The position numbers and the translations under genes are program-made. A DNA stretch of 64,000 bases from Sulfurospirillum cavolei (lineage in GTDB: Bacteria; Campylobacterota; Campylobacteria; Campylobacterales; Sulfurospirillaceae). The notes beneath the pieces are model-generated. The model saw only the letters and a program-made list of their open reading frames with translations, had not been told where the DNA came from and searched no databases. The stretch lies in NCBI RefSeq assembly GCF_000813325.1, contig NZ_BBQE01000007.1; one strand, 5' to 3'. Shown here piece after piece: positions 51,574 to 60,558 of this stretch. Positions within the stretch are counted from its first letter, which is position 1, and each line of letters starts with the position of its first letter.

Positions 51574-51591
51574 TGCAGTTTACAAACTGCA
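51574..51591. promoter_or_regulatory. Inverted repeat in the leader of the DsbC-like gene
   Basis: TGCAGTTT-AC-AAACTGCA, a perfect 8-bp inverted repeat about 18 bases before the DsbC-like ATG and 14 bases after a TACAAT -10 (51555-51560). It could be an operator or a leader hairpin. Confidence 0.5.
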
Positions 51592-51608
51592 AATCATAAG
51601 GAAAATGA

Positions 51609-52328
51609 ATGAAAAAACATCTTTTATGGCTCGTTGCGCTCTTTACCTCATCCCTTTTTGCCGCAACCGATGCCGAAATCGTTGAACATTTCAAATCAAC
51701 GATTCAAGTCCCCAACATTACCATCGAAGTGGTTTCCCGCCAAAAAGTCGACGGCATCGACGGAATGGATTTTGTGACGCTGAACCTAAGCGACGGAAAA
51801 CGTTCTCAAAAATTGAGCATTTTCACCAAAGAAGATCTTATTTTCCCCGATGTCATTAGCATCAAACAAGGCGGAAGCATCAAAGATATGATGGAAATGG
51901 CAGAGCTTCAAAAGAAACTCTCTCCTTTGTACCAAAAAGAGGATAAGAAAAATATCGTTGCACTCGGTAACGATCCGAAAAAAGACACCCTCGTCGTTTT
52001 TACCGATCCGGAGTGCCCTTATTGTCGTCAAGAACTCGCTCAAATCGAACAACGTTTAACGACGCATAACCTTCGTTTAATCTTCACACCGGTGCATGAG
52101 AGAAGCTCGTTGGAAAAATCCGTCTTGATTTACAACGAAACATCCAAAGTCAAAAGCGATGCCGAAAAGATTAAAATCTTGAAAAAATATTACGACGAAT
52201 CGGTCAAATACGACCAAAAAATTAGCGATAAAGAAGTCGCTCATATCGATGAACTCAAAGCAAAATATTTCGGAGCGGGTATTAAAGGCGTTCCGTTTAT
52301 CGTACGGGAAAAAGAACTGTTAAAATAA
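51609..52328 (+). CDS. DsbC/DsbG-like thioredoxin-fold protein
   Basis: 239 residues: signal peptide (HLLWLVALFTSSLFAATD), an N-terminal part of about 90 residues (dimerisation-like), and a thioredoxin-fold domain with the redox motif DPECPYCRQEL (CPYC, about residues 136-139). cis-Pro loop KGVPFIV is present near the end. It is a periplasmic thiol-disulfide protein, perhaps an isomerase or reductase. A terminator follows. Confidence 0.88.
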   Translation: MKKHLLWLVALFTSSLFAATDAEIVEHFKSTIQVPNITIEVVSRQKVDGIDGMDFVTLNLSDGKRSQKLSIFTKEDLIFPDVISIKQGGSIKDMMEMAELQKKLSPLYQKEDKKNIVALGNDPKKDTLVVFTDPECPYCRQELAQIEQRLTTHNLRLIFTPVHERSSLEKSVLIYNETSKVKSDAEKIKILKKYYDESVKYDQKISDKEVAHIDELKAKYFGAGIKGVPFIVREKELLK

Positions 52329-52335
52329 ACACGAT

Positions 52336-52371
52336 TTTCATGCCGCTTTAAACTTCAAGCGGCATGAAAAA
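52336..52371. terminator. Terminator after the DsbC-like gene
   Basis: TTTTCATGCCGCTT and AAGCGGCATGAAAA form a perfect 14-bp stem with an eight-base loop, eight bases after the stop. Confidence 0.85.
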
Positions 52372-52412
52372 CTTTGCTTTTTAAGCATACCAGCGATCAC
52401 AAAAGAGAAACG

Positions 52413-53552
52413 ATGAGCTTACCGACTTTTCTTGCCTTAGCCTTTCTTTTAAGTATAGTCTTTTTTTTCATGACATCGTCTCAACGTGTAAAACGCACTC
52501 AAAAGCCCTCCGTTTCGTATGAAAACGATCTTGTTTTTTATACGTTAGCACTTCCTTCCTTTTACAAAAAAGAATCTCAGAGCGTTTGTAACAAAGCGTT
52601 CGCACAAGCTTTCGGCGCGCATGCGAAAGAGGCGTTAGCCCATATCGAAACCTTCCCAAAAAAAGGAAGCGTCACCACAGAACTCACGTTCGACAACGAT
52701 GTACGCAAAAGCGTTCAGATCTCTTTTTCAACCCTGTTCGGTCAAGAGAATACGCCCATCGGTTACAGCGGTATTATCGTCGATATCTCCTCATTTCAAA
52801 AAAACAAAGAAAGCCTTTTACACCAAAAAGAGCGTTTGGAACTTGCACTAGAAGGAAACGACGAGGCATTTTGGGATTGGGATATTCAAACGGAGAGCGT
52901 CTTTTTTTCACCCAAGTGGAAGCACATCATGGGTTACGCTCCCAATGAAACGCCCTCAACGCTTTCGTCATGGCTCAATTTGGTGCATACCAAAGATATG
53001 GCCGTCGTCAACGAGCGTCTTAAAGCGCATCTTGACGGCAAAAGCGATATTTTTAGCATCGAACACCGCATTCGCCAAAGCGATCCGCTGCAATGGGTCC
53101 GCGTCAAAGCCAAAGCGATTCGCGACAAACGTAACCAAGCGATTCGTATGGTAGGAACCCTTAGAGAGATCACGCATGAAAAAGCGACACTTCAAAACGC
53201 AACGCTTGAAAACGAACGCTACGCCGCCTTTTTTGAACAGCTCCCCGTTTTGGCATTTATCAAACATCGCCAAGGTCCGTATCTTTACCTCAACCGTGCT
53301 TTTCAAAAATTCCTCGGATTTAAGACATGGCAGTCCAAAACCGCACACGAACTTTTCGATGCTAAAACTGCCGATACGATCGACGATATCGATCGCTTGA
53401 GTTTTTTTGAAAACCGCTTTCACCATACGCTTGAGCTTTCGACGCAAGAGGGTGTCGTCGTGACGTTTGAGGTTTATACCTTTATCGTCGATACCCAAAG
53501 TGCCGATAAGGTCATCGGCGGTTTTTGCATTAACAAATCGTTCAAACTCTAA
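52413..53552 (+). CDS. Membrane-anchored PAS protein without an output domain
   Basis: 379 residues: one N-terminal membrane helix (LPTFLALAFLLSIVFFFMT), then two or three PAS regions: a weak one to about 120, a PAS_3/PAC at about 140-260 (NDEAFWDWDIQTESVFFSPKW core) and a last one to the C-terminus (VLAFIKHRQGPYLYLNRAF). No kinase, GGDEF or methyl-accepting domain follows. It lies just upstream of a response-regulator/kinase pair and might modulate it through protein contact. ATG 52413 is preferred to 52374. Confidence 0.75.
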   Translation: MSLPTFLALAFLLSIVFFFMTSSQRVKRTQKPSVSYENDLVFYTLALPSFYKKESQSVCNKAFAQAFGAHAKEALAHIETFPKKGSVTTELTFDNDVRKSVQISFSTLFGQENTPIGYSGIIVDISSFQKNKESLLHQKERLELALEGNDEAFWDWDIQTESVFFSPKWKHIMGYAPNETPSTLSSWLNLVHTKDMAVVNERLKAHLDGKSDIFSIEHRIRQSDPLQWVRVKAKAIRDKRNQAIRMVGTLREITHEKATLQNATLENERYAAFFEQLPVLAFIKHRQGPYLYLNRAFQKFLGFKTWQSKTAHELFDAKTADTIDDIDRLSFFENRFHHTLELSTQEGVVVTFEVYTFIVDTQSADKVIGGFCINKSFKL

Positions 53553-53590
53553 AGGTATGATGAATCAAACAATTCTTCGAGGATACGACG

Positions 53591-54271
53591 ATGCAGCCCA
53601 ATTTACTGATGATCGAAGACGACGTCGAGCTGGCCGATATTTTATGCACGTTTTTAAAACGTTACAATATCAACGTTACCAATTACGACGACCCGTATTT
53701 AGGGATTAGCGCTCTTAGCCTAAGCAAATACGATTTACTGATTTTAGACCTCTCGCTTCCCGGACTCGACGGACTTGAGATTTGCAAAGAAGTCCGTGCC
53801 AAAAGCAATATTCCTATTATCATCTCTTCCGCGCGCAGCGATTTGGAAGATAAAATTATCGGCTTGGAACTCGGAGCCGACGACTATTTGCCTAAACCCT
53901 ACGAGCCTAAAGAGCTTTACGCGCGTATCATGAGCGTTTTAAGACGGTACAAAAAAAGTCTTCAAAGTACCGACGAGTCCGAAACGTCCGAGCTAAATCT
54001 CAAAGAAGAGAGCCACACGATTTTCTTTCGCAACGCACCCTTAACGCTCACACCCGCCGAGTACGACGTGCTTGCATACCTGATCAAAAAAAACAACTGC
54101 GTGGTTTCAAGAGCCGAACTCTTGGGCAGTACGCCAAGCCTCAACGAAGAGAACGAAAGTCGAAGCCTCGACGTGCTGATTAGCCGTATTCGCACCAAAC
54201 TTTGCGAGAGTTCTAAAGAGCCCAAACTCATCCACTCCGTCCGAGGAATCGGCTATAGGCTCCAAGCATGA
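53591..54271 (+). CDS. OmpR-family response regulator (ArsR-like)
   Basis: 226 residues: receiver domain (NLLMIEDDVELADIL; phospho-Asp in LLILDLSLPGLDG; Lys in YLPKPYEP) and an OmpR winged helix (TPAEYDVLAYLIKKNNCVVS; RSLDVLISRIRTKL). It overlaps the kinase gene by four bases. The pair is like the acid-responsive ArsRS of Helicobacter and Campylobacter, but targets cannot be read from the sequence. Confidence 0.9.
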   Translation: MQPNLLMIEDDVELADILCTFLKRYNINVTNYDDPYLGISALSLSKYDLLILDLSLPGLDGLEICKEVRAKSNIPIIISSARSDLEDKIIGLELGADDYLPKPYEPKELYARIMSVLRRYKKSLQSTDESETSELNLKEESHTIFFRNAPLTLTPAEYDVLAYLIKKNNCVVSRAELLGSTPSLNEENESRSLDVLISRIRTKLCESSKEPKLIHSVRGIGYRLQA

Positions 54272-55521
54272 AGTGGTACCACTCGCTTCTGGTTCGCATA
54301 ACGTTGATTTTCGCGCTCGCACTTGCGGGCATGAGTGCTATTTTTTTCGTTGTCGCACGTTACGAAACCTTACGCGACGTGCAAACCGTCGTCGATTACT
54401 CTCATGTTGCCCTACGTGCCGCTTTTGATCGACAAACGCAAAATCTTGATTTTGGTAAATTGGAAGAGATGGGGTTTTCACTCGTCACCGACGAAATACT
54501 CAAAGACAAAATTCTCGACCGCCCTCGTCCGCCCAAACCTTTTCCGATGAAACGGATGGAAGAGCGTTTTCGCTACGGAGTCGATTGCGTGCCTTACGGT
54601 ATGCATATTTATACGATCTTGCTCAACCGCGATATGCCGCCTATCGTTTTAGAAGCACCTTTTAAAAAAGAGATTTTGCCGCGTATCGTTTTTCCGCTTT
54701 TAGCACTGGCGTTTGTCGTGATACTCTACATCGGCATCATCCGAAGCCTTCTGCCGCTCAAAAATTTGCGCGAACAGATCAAACGCTTCGCAAACGGGCA
54801 TTACGACATCACATGTAAAAGTAAAAAACGCGACGAAATCGCCGCTTTGGCGAACGAATTTGACGCGGCCGTTACCAAAATCAAGTCCTTACGCGATTCA
54901 AGACAACTCTTTTTACGCAACATTATGCATGAACTCAAAACGCCGATCACTAAAGGAAAATTGGCGGCGGAAATGCTCGAAGACACGACCTACGCTTCAA
55001 TTTTGCAAAACGTTTTTAAACGCCAAGAAGCTCTTTTGGAAGAGTTTTCGCGTATCGAAAAACTCAGCGCCGATGAGCTAAAACTCGACATCAAAGCCTA
55101 TCACGTCGAAGATATCGTCGATTTTGCCTTGGATCTTTTAGCCGATAAGAAAGAACATATCACATGTGAGCTTTTGCCGATCGATCTAAACGTTGATTTT
55201 GAACTTTTCGGCGTTGCGCTCAAAAACCTGCTCGACAACGGCGTTACCTACTCCAAAGATGCCCATGTCACGCTTTACAACGATACAAAATGCATCTCCG
55301 TCAGCAACGAAGCACCTGCTTTGGAATGTGCACTCGAAGACTACGCAAAACCCTATTTTTTAGAAGGGAAAAAGCAAAAAAGCTCGCGCGGCCTTGGCTT
55401 TGGGCTTTTTATCACATGGCATGTCATTCGCTTACACGGCATGAAGTTAGAGTACAAACACGACAAGGGAAAGAATGTTTTTACGATTTGGCTTAAAAAT
55501 GAAACACCCTCACCTCTTTAA
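54268..55521 (+). CDS. Sensor histidine kinase (ArsS-like)
   Basis: 417 residues: membrane helix about 9-29, a periplasmic domain of about 110 residues rich in Pro, a second helix (FPLLALAFVVILYIGIIRS), a HAMP-like linker, H-box RNIMHELKTPITKG (His about 219) and a short C-terminal ATPase domain with SSRGLGFGLFITWHV. The linker RDEIAALANEFDAAV-type pattern is like ArsS. It overlaps the convergent methylase gene end by a few bases. Confidence 0.9.
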   Translation: MKWYHSLLVRITLIFALALAGMSAIFFVVARYETLRDVQTVVDYSHVALRAAFDRQTQNLDFGKLEEMGFSLVTDEILKDKILDRPRPPKPFPMKRMEERFRYGVDCVPYGMHIYTILLNRDMPPIVLEAPFKKEILPRIVFPLLALAFVVILYIGIIRSLLPLKNLREQIKRFANGHYDITCKSKKRDEIAALANEFDAAVTKIKSLRDSRQLFLRNIMHELKTPITKGKLAAEMLEDTTYASILQNVFKRQEALLEEFSRIEKLSADELKLDIKAYHVEDIVDFALDLLADKKEHITCELLPIDLNVDFELFGVALKNLLDNGVTYSKDAHVTLYNDTKCISVSNEAPALECALEDYAKPYFLEGKKQKSSRGLGFGLFITWHVIRLHGMKLEYKHDKGKNVFTIWLKNETPSPL

Positions 55522-56525
55522 TACGCTTTCTCCAAAATATGTAAATACTCGTACGTCGTGTCGGCTTTGTGATTTCTATTTTCCGTTTTGTCGGCTTTAA
55601 AACGACGATACGCCTTTTTTTCCAAGTGATAACGGCCGTATTTTGACATGATTTTGCGGATGTCGATGGCGTTCATAAGCCCTTCGTCGTTATAGCTCAA
55701 AAAAATCGAAGAAAATCGAGCCTGTTTAATCAACTCTTCAAATGCACGAAAAACCTCTTTTTTCTTACAATAGCTACTTTTCTGGTAGGCGCGTAACCCG
55801 CTAATGCCTTCGGGCGTAAACGTATCGTATAGGGCAATCGTATTGAGCAGGTGATAATTCGCTCCGTAGTCTCGGTGATTGTAAGGCGGATCAAGGTATA
55901 AAATATCGCCTTCAATCTCTTTGATAAGGACGTTAGCGTCTTTTTGATAAACGACGTGAGAGCTGATGCCAAGCTCGCAATCGGCGGGGGAAAGAACCAA
56001 CTTCCGTGCGGCGGGTTTTTTGAGTTCTTTTAAAAAAGAGCCGTAAATGGACGCGGTATTGGCTATTTTATCGGCACTTTCGATGAGGGAGGCAATTAAA
56101 AAGTAGTATGCCGCGTCGTTAATCGTGCCCGCGGTTTTCCATGCTTCGATTTGCGTGCGTATCGCATCGATTTTCTGACCGTTTTCATCGCTGAAGTAGC
56201 GTCTGCCGCTTTCGCTTCCTATGCAATAATGGGTGTAAATAAAACCGGTATCGATAGGTTCAAGGGCATTAAGCTCTTCGATCAACGCGACTTGCTCGGC
56301 AATCGTTTCGCAATTTTCGATGTAATGCTTGTTTAGCACAAAACTGTACGCTTCGCGATCGTTACTAATGATCTGCTTGACGTCATTTTTGAAGCTTCTT
56401 CCCACGATTCCCGTACCCGCAAAAAGATCGCAAAACACTTTTTGGGATAAGTCGCAACCGAGGACATCGGTAATGGTCTTTTTCAAAAACGAAGATAATT
56501 TGTATTTCGAGCCGATATAATTCAT
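55518..56525 (-). CDS. D12-class adenine DNA methyltransferase, copy 1
   Basis: 335 residues with motif I FCDLFAGTGIVGRSF (about 31-45) and motif IV DPPYNHRDYG (about 212), the Dam-like order for N6-adenine methylation. It is a paralogue of copy 2 (57477-58481); both start MNYIGSKYKL and end with the same 26 residues. Copy 1 has host-like, GC-richer codons, so it has been in this genome longer or comes from a similar source. No nuclease stands directly beside it. It may be an orphan methylase or an older part of the neighbouring system. Confidence 0.88.
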   Translation of the reverse strand: MNYIGSKYKLSSFLKKTITDVLGCDLSQKVFCDLFAGTGIVGRSFKNDVKQIISNDREAYSFVLNKHYIENCETIAEQVALIEELNALEPIDTGFIYTHYCIGSESGRRYFSDENGQKIDAIRTQIEAWKTAGTINDAAYYFLIASLIESADKIANTASIYGSFLKELKKPAARKLVLSPADCELGISSHVVYQKDANVLIKEIEGDILYLDPPYNHRDYGANYHLLNTIALYDTFTPEGISGLRAYQKSSYCKKKEVFRAFEELIKQARFSSIFLSYNDEGLMNAIDIRKIMSKYGRYHLEKKAYRRFKADKTENRNHKADTTYEYLHILEKAY

Positions 56526-56789
56526 AAGACTTCTTGTGTATCGTATGGTTTGAAAGTCTTAAGTATATCGCTTTTTGTAACGAATGTGCGTGAAAAATTT
56601 CTACGAAAAATCTTTACATGTCGGCATTAAAATAGTACGCAAAAAGGGGAAATCTAAAAATCAAACGATGAATTGAAAAAGAATTTTTGAAAGAAATGGC
56701 GAGGAAGGGATTTGAAAATCTCTATTTTATGGGATAAAAATAAAATATTTAAAAAACATACTGTAAAAACTACTGTAATAAATAAATGT
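56526..56789. other. AT-rich gap without visible gene
   Basis: 264 bases of low GC with poly-A and poly-T runs. It marks the left boundary of the AT-rich stretch. I see no convincing ribosome-binding site plus frame, no tRNA and no strong hairpin. Confidence 0.5.
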
Positions 56790-57029
56790 TCAAAATTTGC
56801 CCCTCTCTCTCGCTCTTTGAATAGCCTCTTCAGAGCTTAGATGATGAACACACATATCAACCAACATTTTAATATCTCTCTCGTTTAAGTAAATATCTTC
56901 AATCGAATGAGTACCAATGTTTGATTTAATGCTGTCATATTGCTCTTTTGTGAGTTGGTTTTTATACTTATTGAGGATTGCTACGCTCTCCTCAAAGCTG
57001 TGTACTTCGGGAAAAATTACTTTTGCCAT
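56790..57029 (-). CDS. Hypothetical 79-residue protein
   Basis: ATG 57029 has AAAAGGAGTTCACA before it. The soluble product begins MAKVIFPEVHSFEESVAIL and is helical; the N-terminal MAKVIFPE and helical body resemble small antitoxin-like proteins, but I do not recognise a family. AT-rich codons. It is divergent from the 82-residue gene that follows. Confidence 0.65.
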   Translation of the reverse strand: MAKVIFPEVHSFEESVAILNKYKNQLTKEQYDSIKSNIGTHSIEDIYLNERDIKMLVDMCVHHLSSEEAIQRARERGKF

Positions 57030-57231
57030 TGTGAACTCCTTTTGCTTACATGTCAATAATTTTACAAAAAGCGATTGTCTGTTTTGAAAGTTTCTAACGC
57101 TATAATATAACTTGTGATGACCACAAGAAAGCATTTTGCTCGATAAAATTTTAGGTGTCATTATTATAGCACAATGAAAAGTCTAAAACCTTTTGGGGGT
57201 GTTGTTTACCTTTACATGTAAGGAGCAAAAG

Positions 57232-57480
57232 ATGAATGAAGAACTTTTGGACGAAATCTTGAGCGGTAAAGCGTTTGAGGGGCTTTCAATCAAGCTACAC
57301 AAAGAAGGTAAGAACGTGATCTTGCATGCAGACGAAATACCGGGAAACGGATATTATATTATAGAGCCTAACAAAAAAGCTTACTTGATAAGATATGACT
57401 ATACCTTAAAAAAAAGCGTTACTGGGCGAGAACTTACTCAAGAAGAGTATAAAATAGTAGGCATTGAACACTATGCCTAG
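57232..57480 (+). CDS. Hypothetical 82-residue protein
   Basis: ATG 57232 with AAGGAGC before it, itself preceded by TTACATGTAA (57212-57221). Product is soluble with a beta-rich middle (NVILHADEIPGNGYYIIEPN) and an unknown fold. Its stop meets the convergent methylase copy 2 stop. It lies in the AT-rich stretch with the restriction genes and may be a small accessory or toxin-antitoxin-like gene; no family recognised. Confidence 0.65.
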   Translation: MNEELLDEILSGKAFEGLSIKLHKEGKNVILHADEIPGNGYYIIEPNKKAYLIRYDYTLKKSVTGRELTQEEYKIVGIEHYA

Positions 57481-58481
57481 TATTTCTCCAAAATATGTAA
57501 ATACTCGTACGTCGTGTCAGCTTTGTGATTTCTGTTCTCCGTTTTATCGGCTTTAAAACGTTGATAAAGTATCGTTTCTAAACGGTAATTTCCGTAGTTT
57601 GACATAATGGTTTTGACATCCTCTTCGCTCATCAATCCTTCATTGTTATAGCTTAAAAAGATATAACGAAAGCGTGCATTCTTAATCAATGCATCAAACG
57701 CCGCATGCACCTCTTTTTTCTTGCAATAACGACTTTTTTGATATGCCCTTAAGCCACTTTTCCCTTTAGGAACAAACGTATCATAAAGAGCAATGGTATT
57801 GAGCAAATGATAATTTGCACCGTACTCACGATGATTATAGGGTGGGTCTAGGTATAAAATATCGCCTTCTATCTCTTGGATGAGTGCGTTGCTATCTGCT
57901 TGATAGACCGTATGTGAATTGGAATTTAGCTCAAAATGAGCGGGTTCTAAAACCATTTGTTTGTCGGCAGATTTTTTAATATGCTTTAAAAATGCTCCGT
58001 AAACAGACGCCGTATTAGCCACTTTATCAGCACTCTCTAATAACGAAGCTAAAAGGAAATAGTACATTCTATCGTCAATACTACCACACTTTTTCCATTC
58101 TTCGATTTGCATACGCATTGCATCAATTTTTTGACCATTTTCATCTTTAAAATATTGTCTACCGCTTTCGCTTCCCATACAATAATGGTTATAAATAAAT
58201 CCATCTTTTCGTAAAGGCACGGCGTTTAACGCTTCTATAAACGACTCCTTGTCTGCTAGTTCTTCATGATTTTCGATGTAGTTTTTATTGAGCACATAGC
58301 TATAAGGTTCTAAATCGTTGCTAATAACTTTTTTGACACTTTTTTTAAACGTTCTTCCGACAATACCTGTACCGGCAAAAAGATCGCAAAAAACTTTTTG
58401 TGACAAATCTTGACCGACTGTTTTTTTCATTACCTCATCTATCCACGATAAGAGTTTATATTTTGAACCGATGTAATTCAT
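57477..58481 (-). CDS. D12-class adenine DNA methyltransferase, copy 2
   Basis: 334 residues, motif I FCDLFAGTGIVGRTF and motif IV DPPYNHREYG. Similar throughout to copy 1 and identical over the last 26 residues; the final 78 bases differ at only four positions, while the rest of the gene is far more diverged at synonymous sites. Codons are AT-rich. Its start overlaps the stop of the small HTH gene by one base (TAATG), so controller and methylase are coupled. It is probably the modification enzyme of the restriction region to the right. Confidence 0.88.
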   Translation of the reverse strand: MNYIGSKYKLLSWIDEVMKKTVGQDLSQKVFCDLFAGTGIVGRTFKKSVKKVISNDLEPYSYVLNKNYIENHEELADKESFIEALNAVPLRKDGFIYNHYCMGSESGRQYFKDENGQKIDAMRMQIEEWKKCGSIDDRMYYFLLASLLESADKVANTASVYGAFLKHIKKSADKQMVLEPAHFELNSNSHTVYQADSNALIQEIEGDILYLDPPYNHREYGANYHLLNTIALYDTFVPKGKSGLRAYQKSRYCKKKEVHAAFDALIKNARFRYIFLSYNNEGLMSEEDVKTIMSNYGNYRLETILYQRFKADKTENRNHKADTTYEYLHILEKY

Positions 58482-58702
58482 TATTTCTCTTTTATATCTT
58501 TTTCTTTGATAATCTCAAGTGGACTAATATCAAAAAACTTTGCCAATTCCACTACATTACTTTTTATAGGAATAAACTTATCCGATAAAATATTTGATAG
58601 TTGAGTTTTTGAAATACCCAAACTATTTGCCAACTCTTGTAATGTTGCAATTTGTTTTTTTGCCATTAGTTCTCTTATTTTAAATTTATCAATTTCTACC
58701 AA
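58481..58702 (-). CDS. Small helix-turn-helix regulator (XRE type)
   Basis: 73 residues from a TTG at 58702 with AGGA eight bases upstream. LQELANSLGISKTQLSNILS is a Cro/C1-type helix-turn-helix. Its size and coupling to a methylase resemble the controller (C) proteins of restriction-modification systems, which delay nuclease expression. The target site is not evident. Confidence 0.82.
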   Translation of the reverse strand: MVEIDKFKIRELMAKKQIATLQELANSLGISKTQLSNILSDKFIPIKSNVVELAKFFDISPLEIIKEKDIKEK

Positions 58703-58750
58703 AATTATATCCTATTTTTCTTTAAATATCAAATATTTTATAAACTATTA

Positions 58751-59422
58751 TTAATTATTTAATGAATTTATCAATTTATTTAATGCTTCTCGCCATTTGT
58801 ATGGGTCGTACCAAAAACAACCTACACAACCATTTTCATCACTTTGTGAAGTTCCTTGCCAAGTTCTATCTCCAGCATACCAAAACTCAATTCCAGGAAA
58901 GTTTCCTCTAATCCCCTCCTTAAAACACTTTTCACATTGTCGTGATTTCCAAAGATTATTATTTCTATTTAATAAAATAAATTTTGCTTTTAATTCAGCA
59001 TCAGATAAATTATCATTCTTGTCTTCGTTACTATTCCATCTTATTTGAGGAAATCTATGGTCAATTTCTAGTTCCATTGGGCTTAATTTTCTAAGAAATA
59101 CAGCTTCTTCATTTTGATATAAATCTTTTACTTTTTTTGCAATATTTGGAGTAATCTGAGTTCTAATACTTACATTTTCCAATAGTTCTAAAGTCTTTAA
59201 TTTTCGATGTGAAGTTGTTTTTTGACAAGTTTTACAAAATATTCTTTTTTCCCATCTTCTAGGTGTTGGCTCTTCAAATTGGATACCTTTTTCATCTCTC
59301 CAAGTTTGCCAAGTTTTTGCTTGTCCTGATTGCAATTCACATTTTGTACAATGCCACTTCAAATCTTTTAAAATTTCCCAATCGTGGTGTGATGTTGTAT
59401 TTTCTTTAAATGGATTACTCAT
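58751..59422 (-). CDS. HNH-type endonuclease, probable restriction enzyme
   Basis: 223 residues: LEIDHRFPQIRW (His-Asp-His-like core), NRNNNLWKSRQCEKCF (HNH Asn and Cys), and Cys pairs CTKCELQSG and CKTCQKTTS that could bind zinc. It is AT-rich and encoded with a methylase to the right and a controller-methylase pair to the left. I infer a type II restriction enzyme whose recognition site is that of one of the methylases. Confidence 0.78.
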   Translation of the reverse strand: MSNPFKENTTSHHDWEILKDLKWHCTKCELQSGQAKTWQTWRDEKGIQFEEPTPRRWEKRIFCKTCQKTTSHRKLKTLELLENVSIRTQITPNIAKKVKDLYQNEEAVFLRKLSPMELEIDHRFPQIRWNSNEDKNDNLSDAELKAKFILLNRNNNLWKSRQCEKCFKEGIRGNFPGIEFWYAGDRTWQGTSQSDENGCVGCFWYDPYKWREALNKLINSLNN

Positions 59423-59673
59423 TATCGAGCACCTGTTATTTCTACACTAATTAATTTACCGTGTCCTATACCTTTTTTGTGCTCATCTATGGATGTATCA
59501 ACTGTTGTTCCATCTTCATATGTTTTTTTCATATAATATTTATTATTTATATAACTATCTTCGCAAAAATCGTTATAACCATTACTATGTTGATTATTTA
59601 TTTGAATCTTAGTTGAATATCCATTATTGATATAGTTTGTTTCAAATTCTTTACCACTTTTTACACTTCTCAT
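59422..59673 (-). CDS. Hypothetical 83-residue protein in the restriction region
   Basis: Both ends overlap neighbours by one base, so it is part of the same transcript. The product is polar and Asn/Tyr-rich (NNGYSTKIQINNQHSNGYND, 20 residues) with no recognised motif. It may be a nuclease subunit or specificity accessory. No family recognised. Confidence 0.6.
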   Translation of the reverse strand: MRSVKSGKEFETNYINNGYSTKIQINNQHSNGYNDFCEDSYINNKYYMKKTYEDGTTVDTSIDEHKKGIGHGKLISVEITGAR

Positions 59674-60470
59674 TAAAACTCCTTCTTAAACACAAAAATA
59701 TACTCATGTTTGAAAATATAATAATCGCTATTCAAAGCCCTATATCTCCAAATGCCGCCAATACCAAGCTTTCCTCGATTACCTTCAATATTTTTAACGA
59801 TCGTTCCTTTGAGCTTCACTTTAAAATTTCGTTTTATCATATCCATACAATAAAAGCCTAACGGCAATACTTCGCCGTTTTTATAAACGTCCCCTATAAC
59901 AACAGCAAAATATCTATTTTTATCAAGATAGCGTAAATTATTTTCACAAACTATTTTAAATTTTTTAACAAACTCGTTGATATCACTACACCTTGATAAA
60001 TCATTATCGTCTTCCGTAAATTTTACAATATCCATATAGGGTGGATGCATTAAAACAAATTGAACAGTTGCCTTTTGAAGCTTTATATTTGCATTGTTTA
60101 TGTTTGCTTCTACTTGCTGACTATCAAGACTATTGCAATGATTAATATAAAAATTATTTTCAAATTTTCCATCACTCATAGCTTTGGTTGCATATTTTAG
60201 CATATGTGGATTTATATCAAAGCCTATATATTGTCTATTCAATTTTTCACACTCAAAAAGTGTGGTACCGCTTCCCATAAAAGGCTCTAGCACAACATCG
60301 CATTCTTTAGTATAACGTCTTAAAAGTTGGTTTGGAATTTGAGGAATAAAATTACCATGATAGACATTTTTATGCTTTCCGCTTTTATCTCTTTGCTCTA
60401 TTAGCCAAAGAGAGTCGGTATTAATATCTGAATCTTTCCAATTTTGCATGTCAAGTTCGTTAAATTTCAT
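59673..60470 (-). CDS. DNA methyltransferase, motif order I then IV, HPPY
   Basis: 265 residues: motif I LEPFMGSGTTLFECE (about 62-76), then motif IV MHPPYMDIVKF (about 136), where HPPY replaces the usual DPPY or SPPY. The ...VYHGNFIPQIPNQLLRRY stretch is motif X. It could be an N4-cytosine or N6-adenine enzyme. It is the first gene of the AT-rich operon with the HNH nuclease and starts about 90 bases from tRNA-Ser. Confidence 0.8.
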   Translation of the reverse strand: MKFNELDMQNWKDSDINTDSLWLIEQRDKSGKHKNVYHGNFIPQIPNQLLRRYTKECDVVLEPFMGSGTTLFECEKLNRQYIGFDINPHMLKYATKAMSDGKFENNFYINHCNSLDSQQVEANINNANIKLQKATVQFVLMHPPYMDIVKFTEDDNDLSRCSDINEFVKKFKIVCENNLRYLDKNRYFAVVIGDVYKNGEVLPLGFYCMDMIKRNFKVKLKGTIVKNIEGNRGKLGIGGIWRYRALNSDYYIFKHEYIFVFKKEF

Positions 60471-60558
60471 TCGCGACCTCGTTAATTTAAAGTCTATATT
60501 AATATAAAAATTTTTCTTGAGTTTTATTATTGTGAAAGCGTCTGAATTAAGAAATTAA

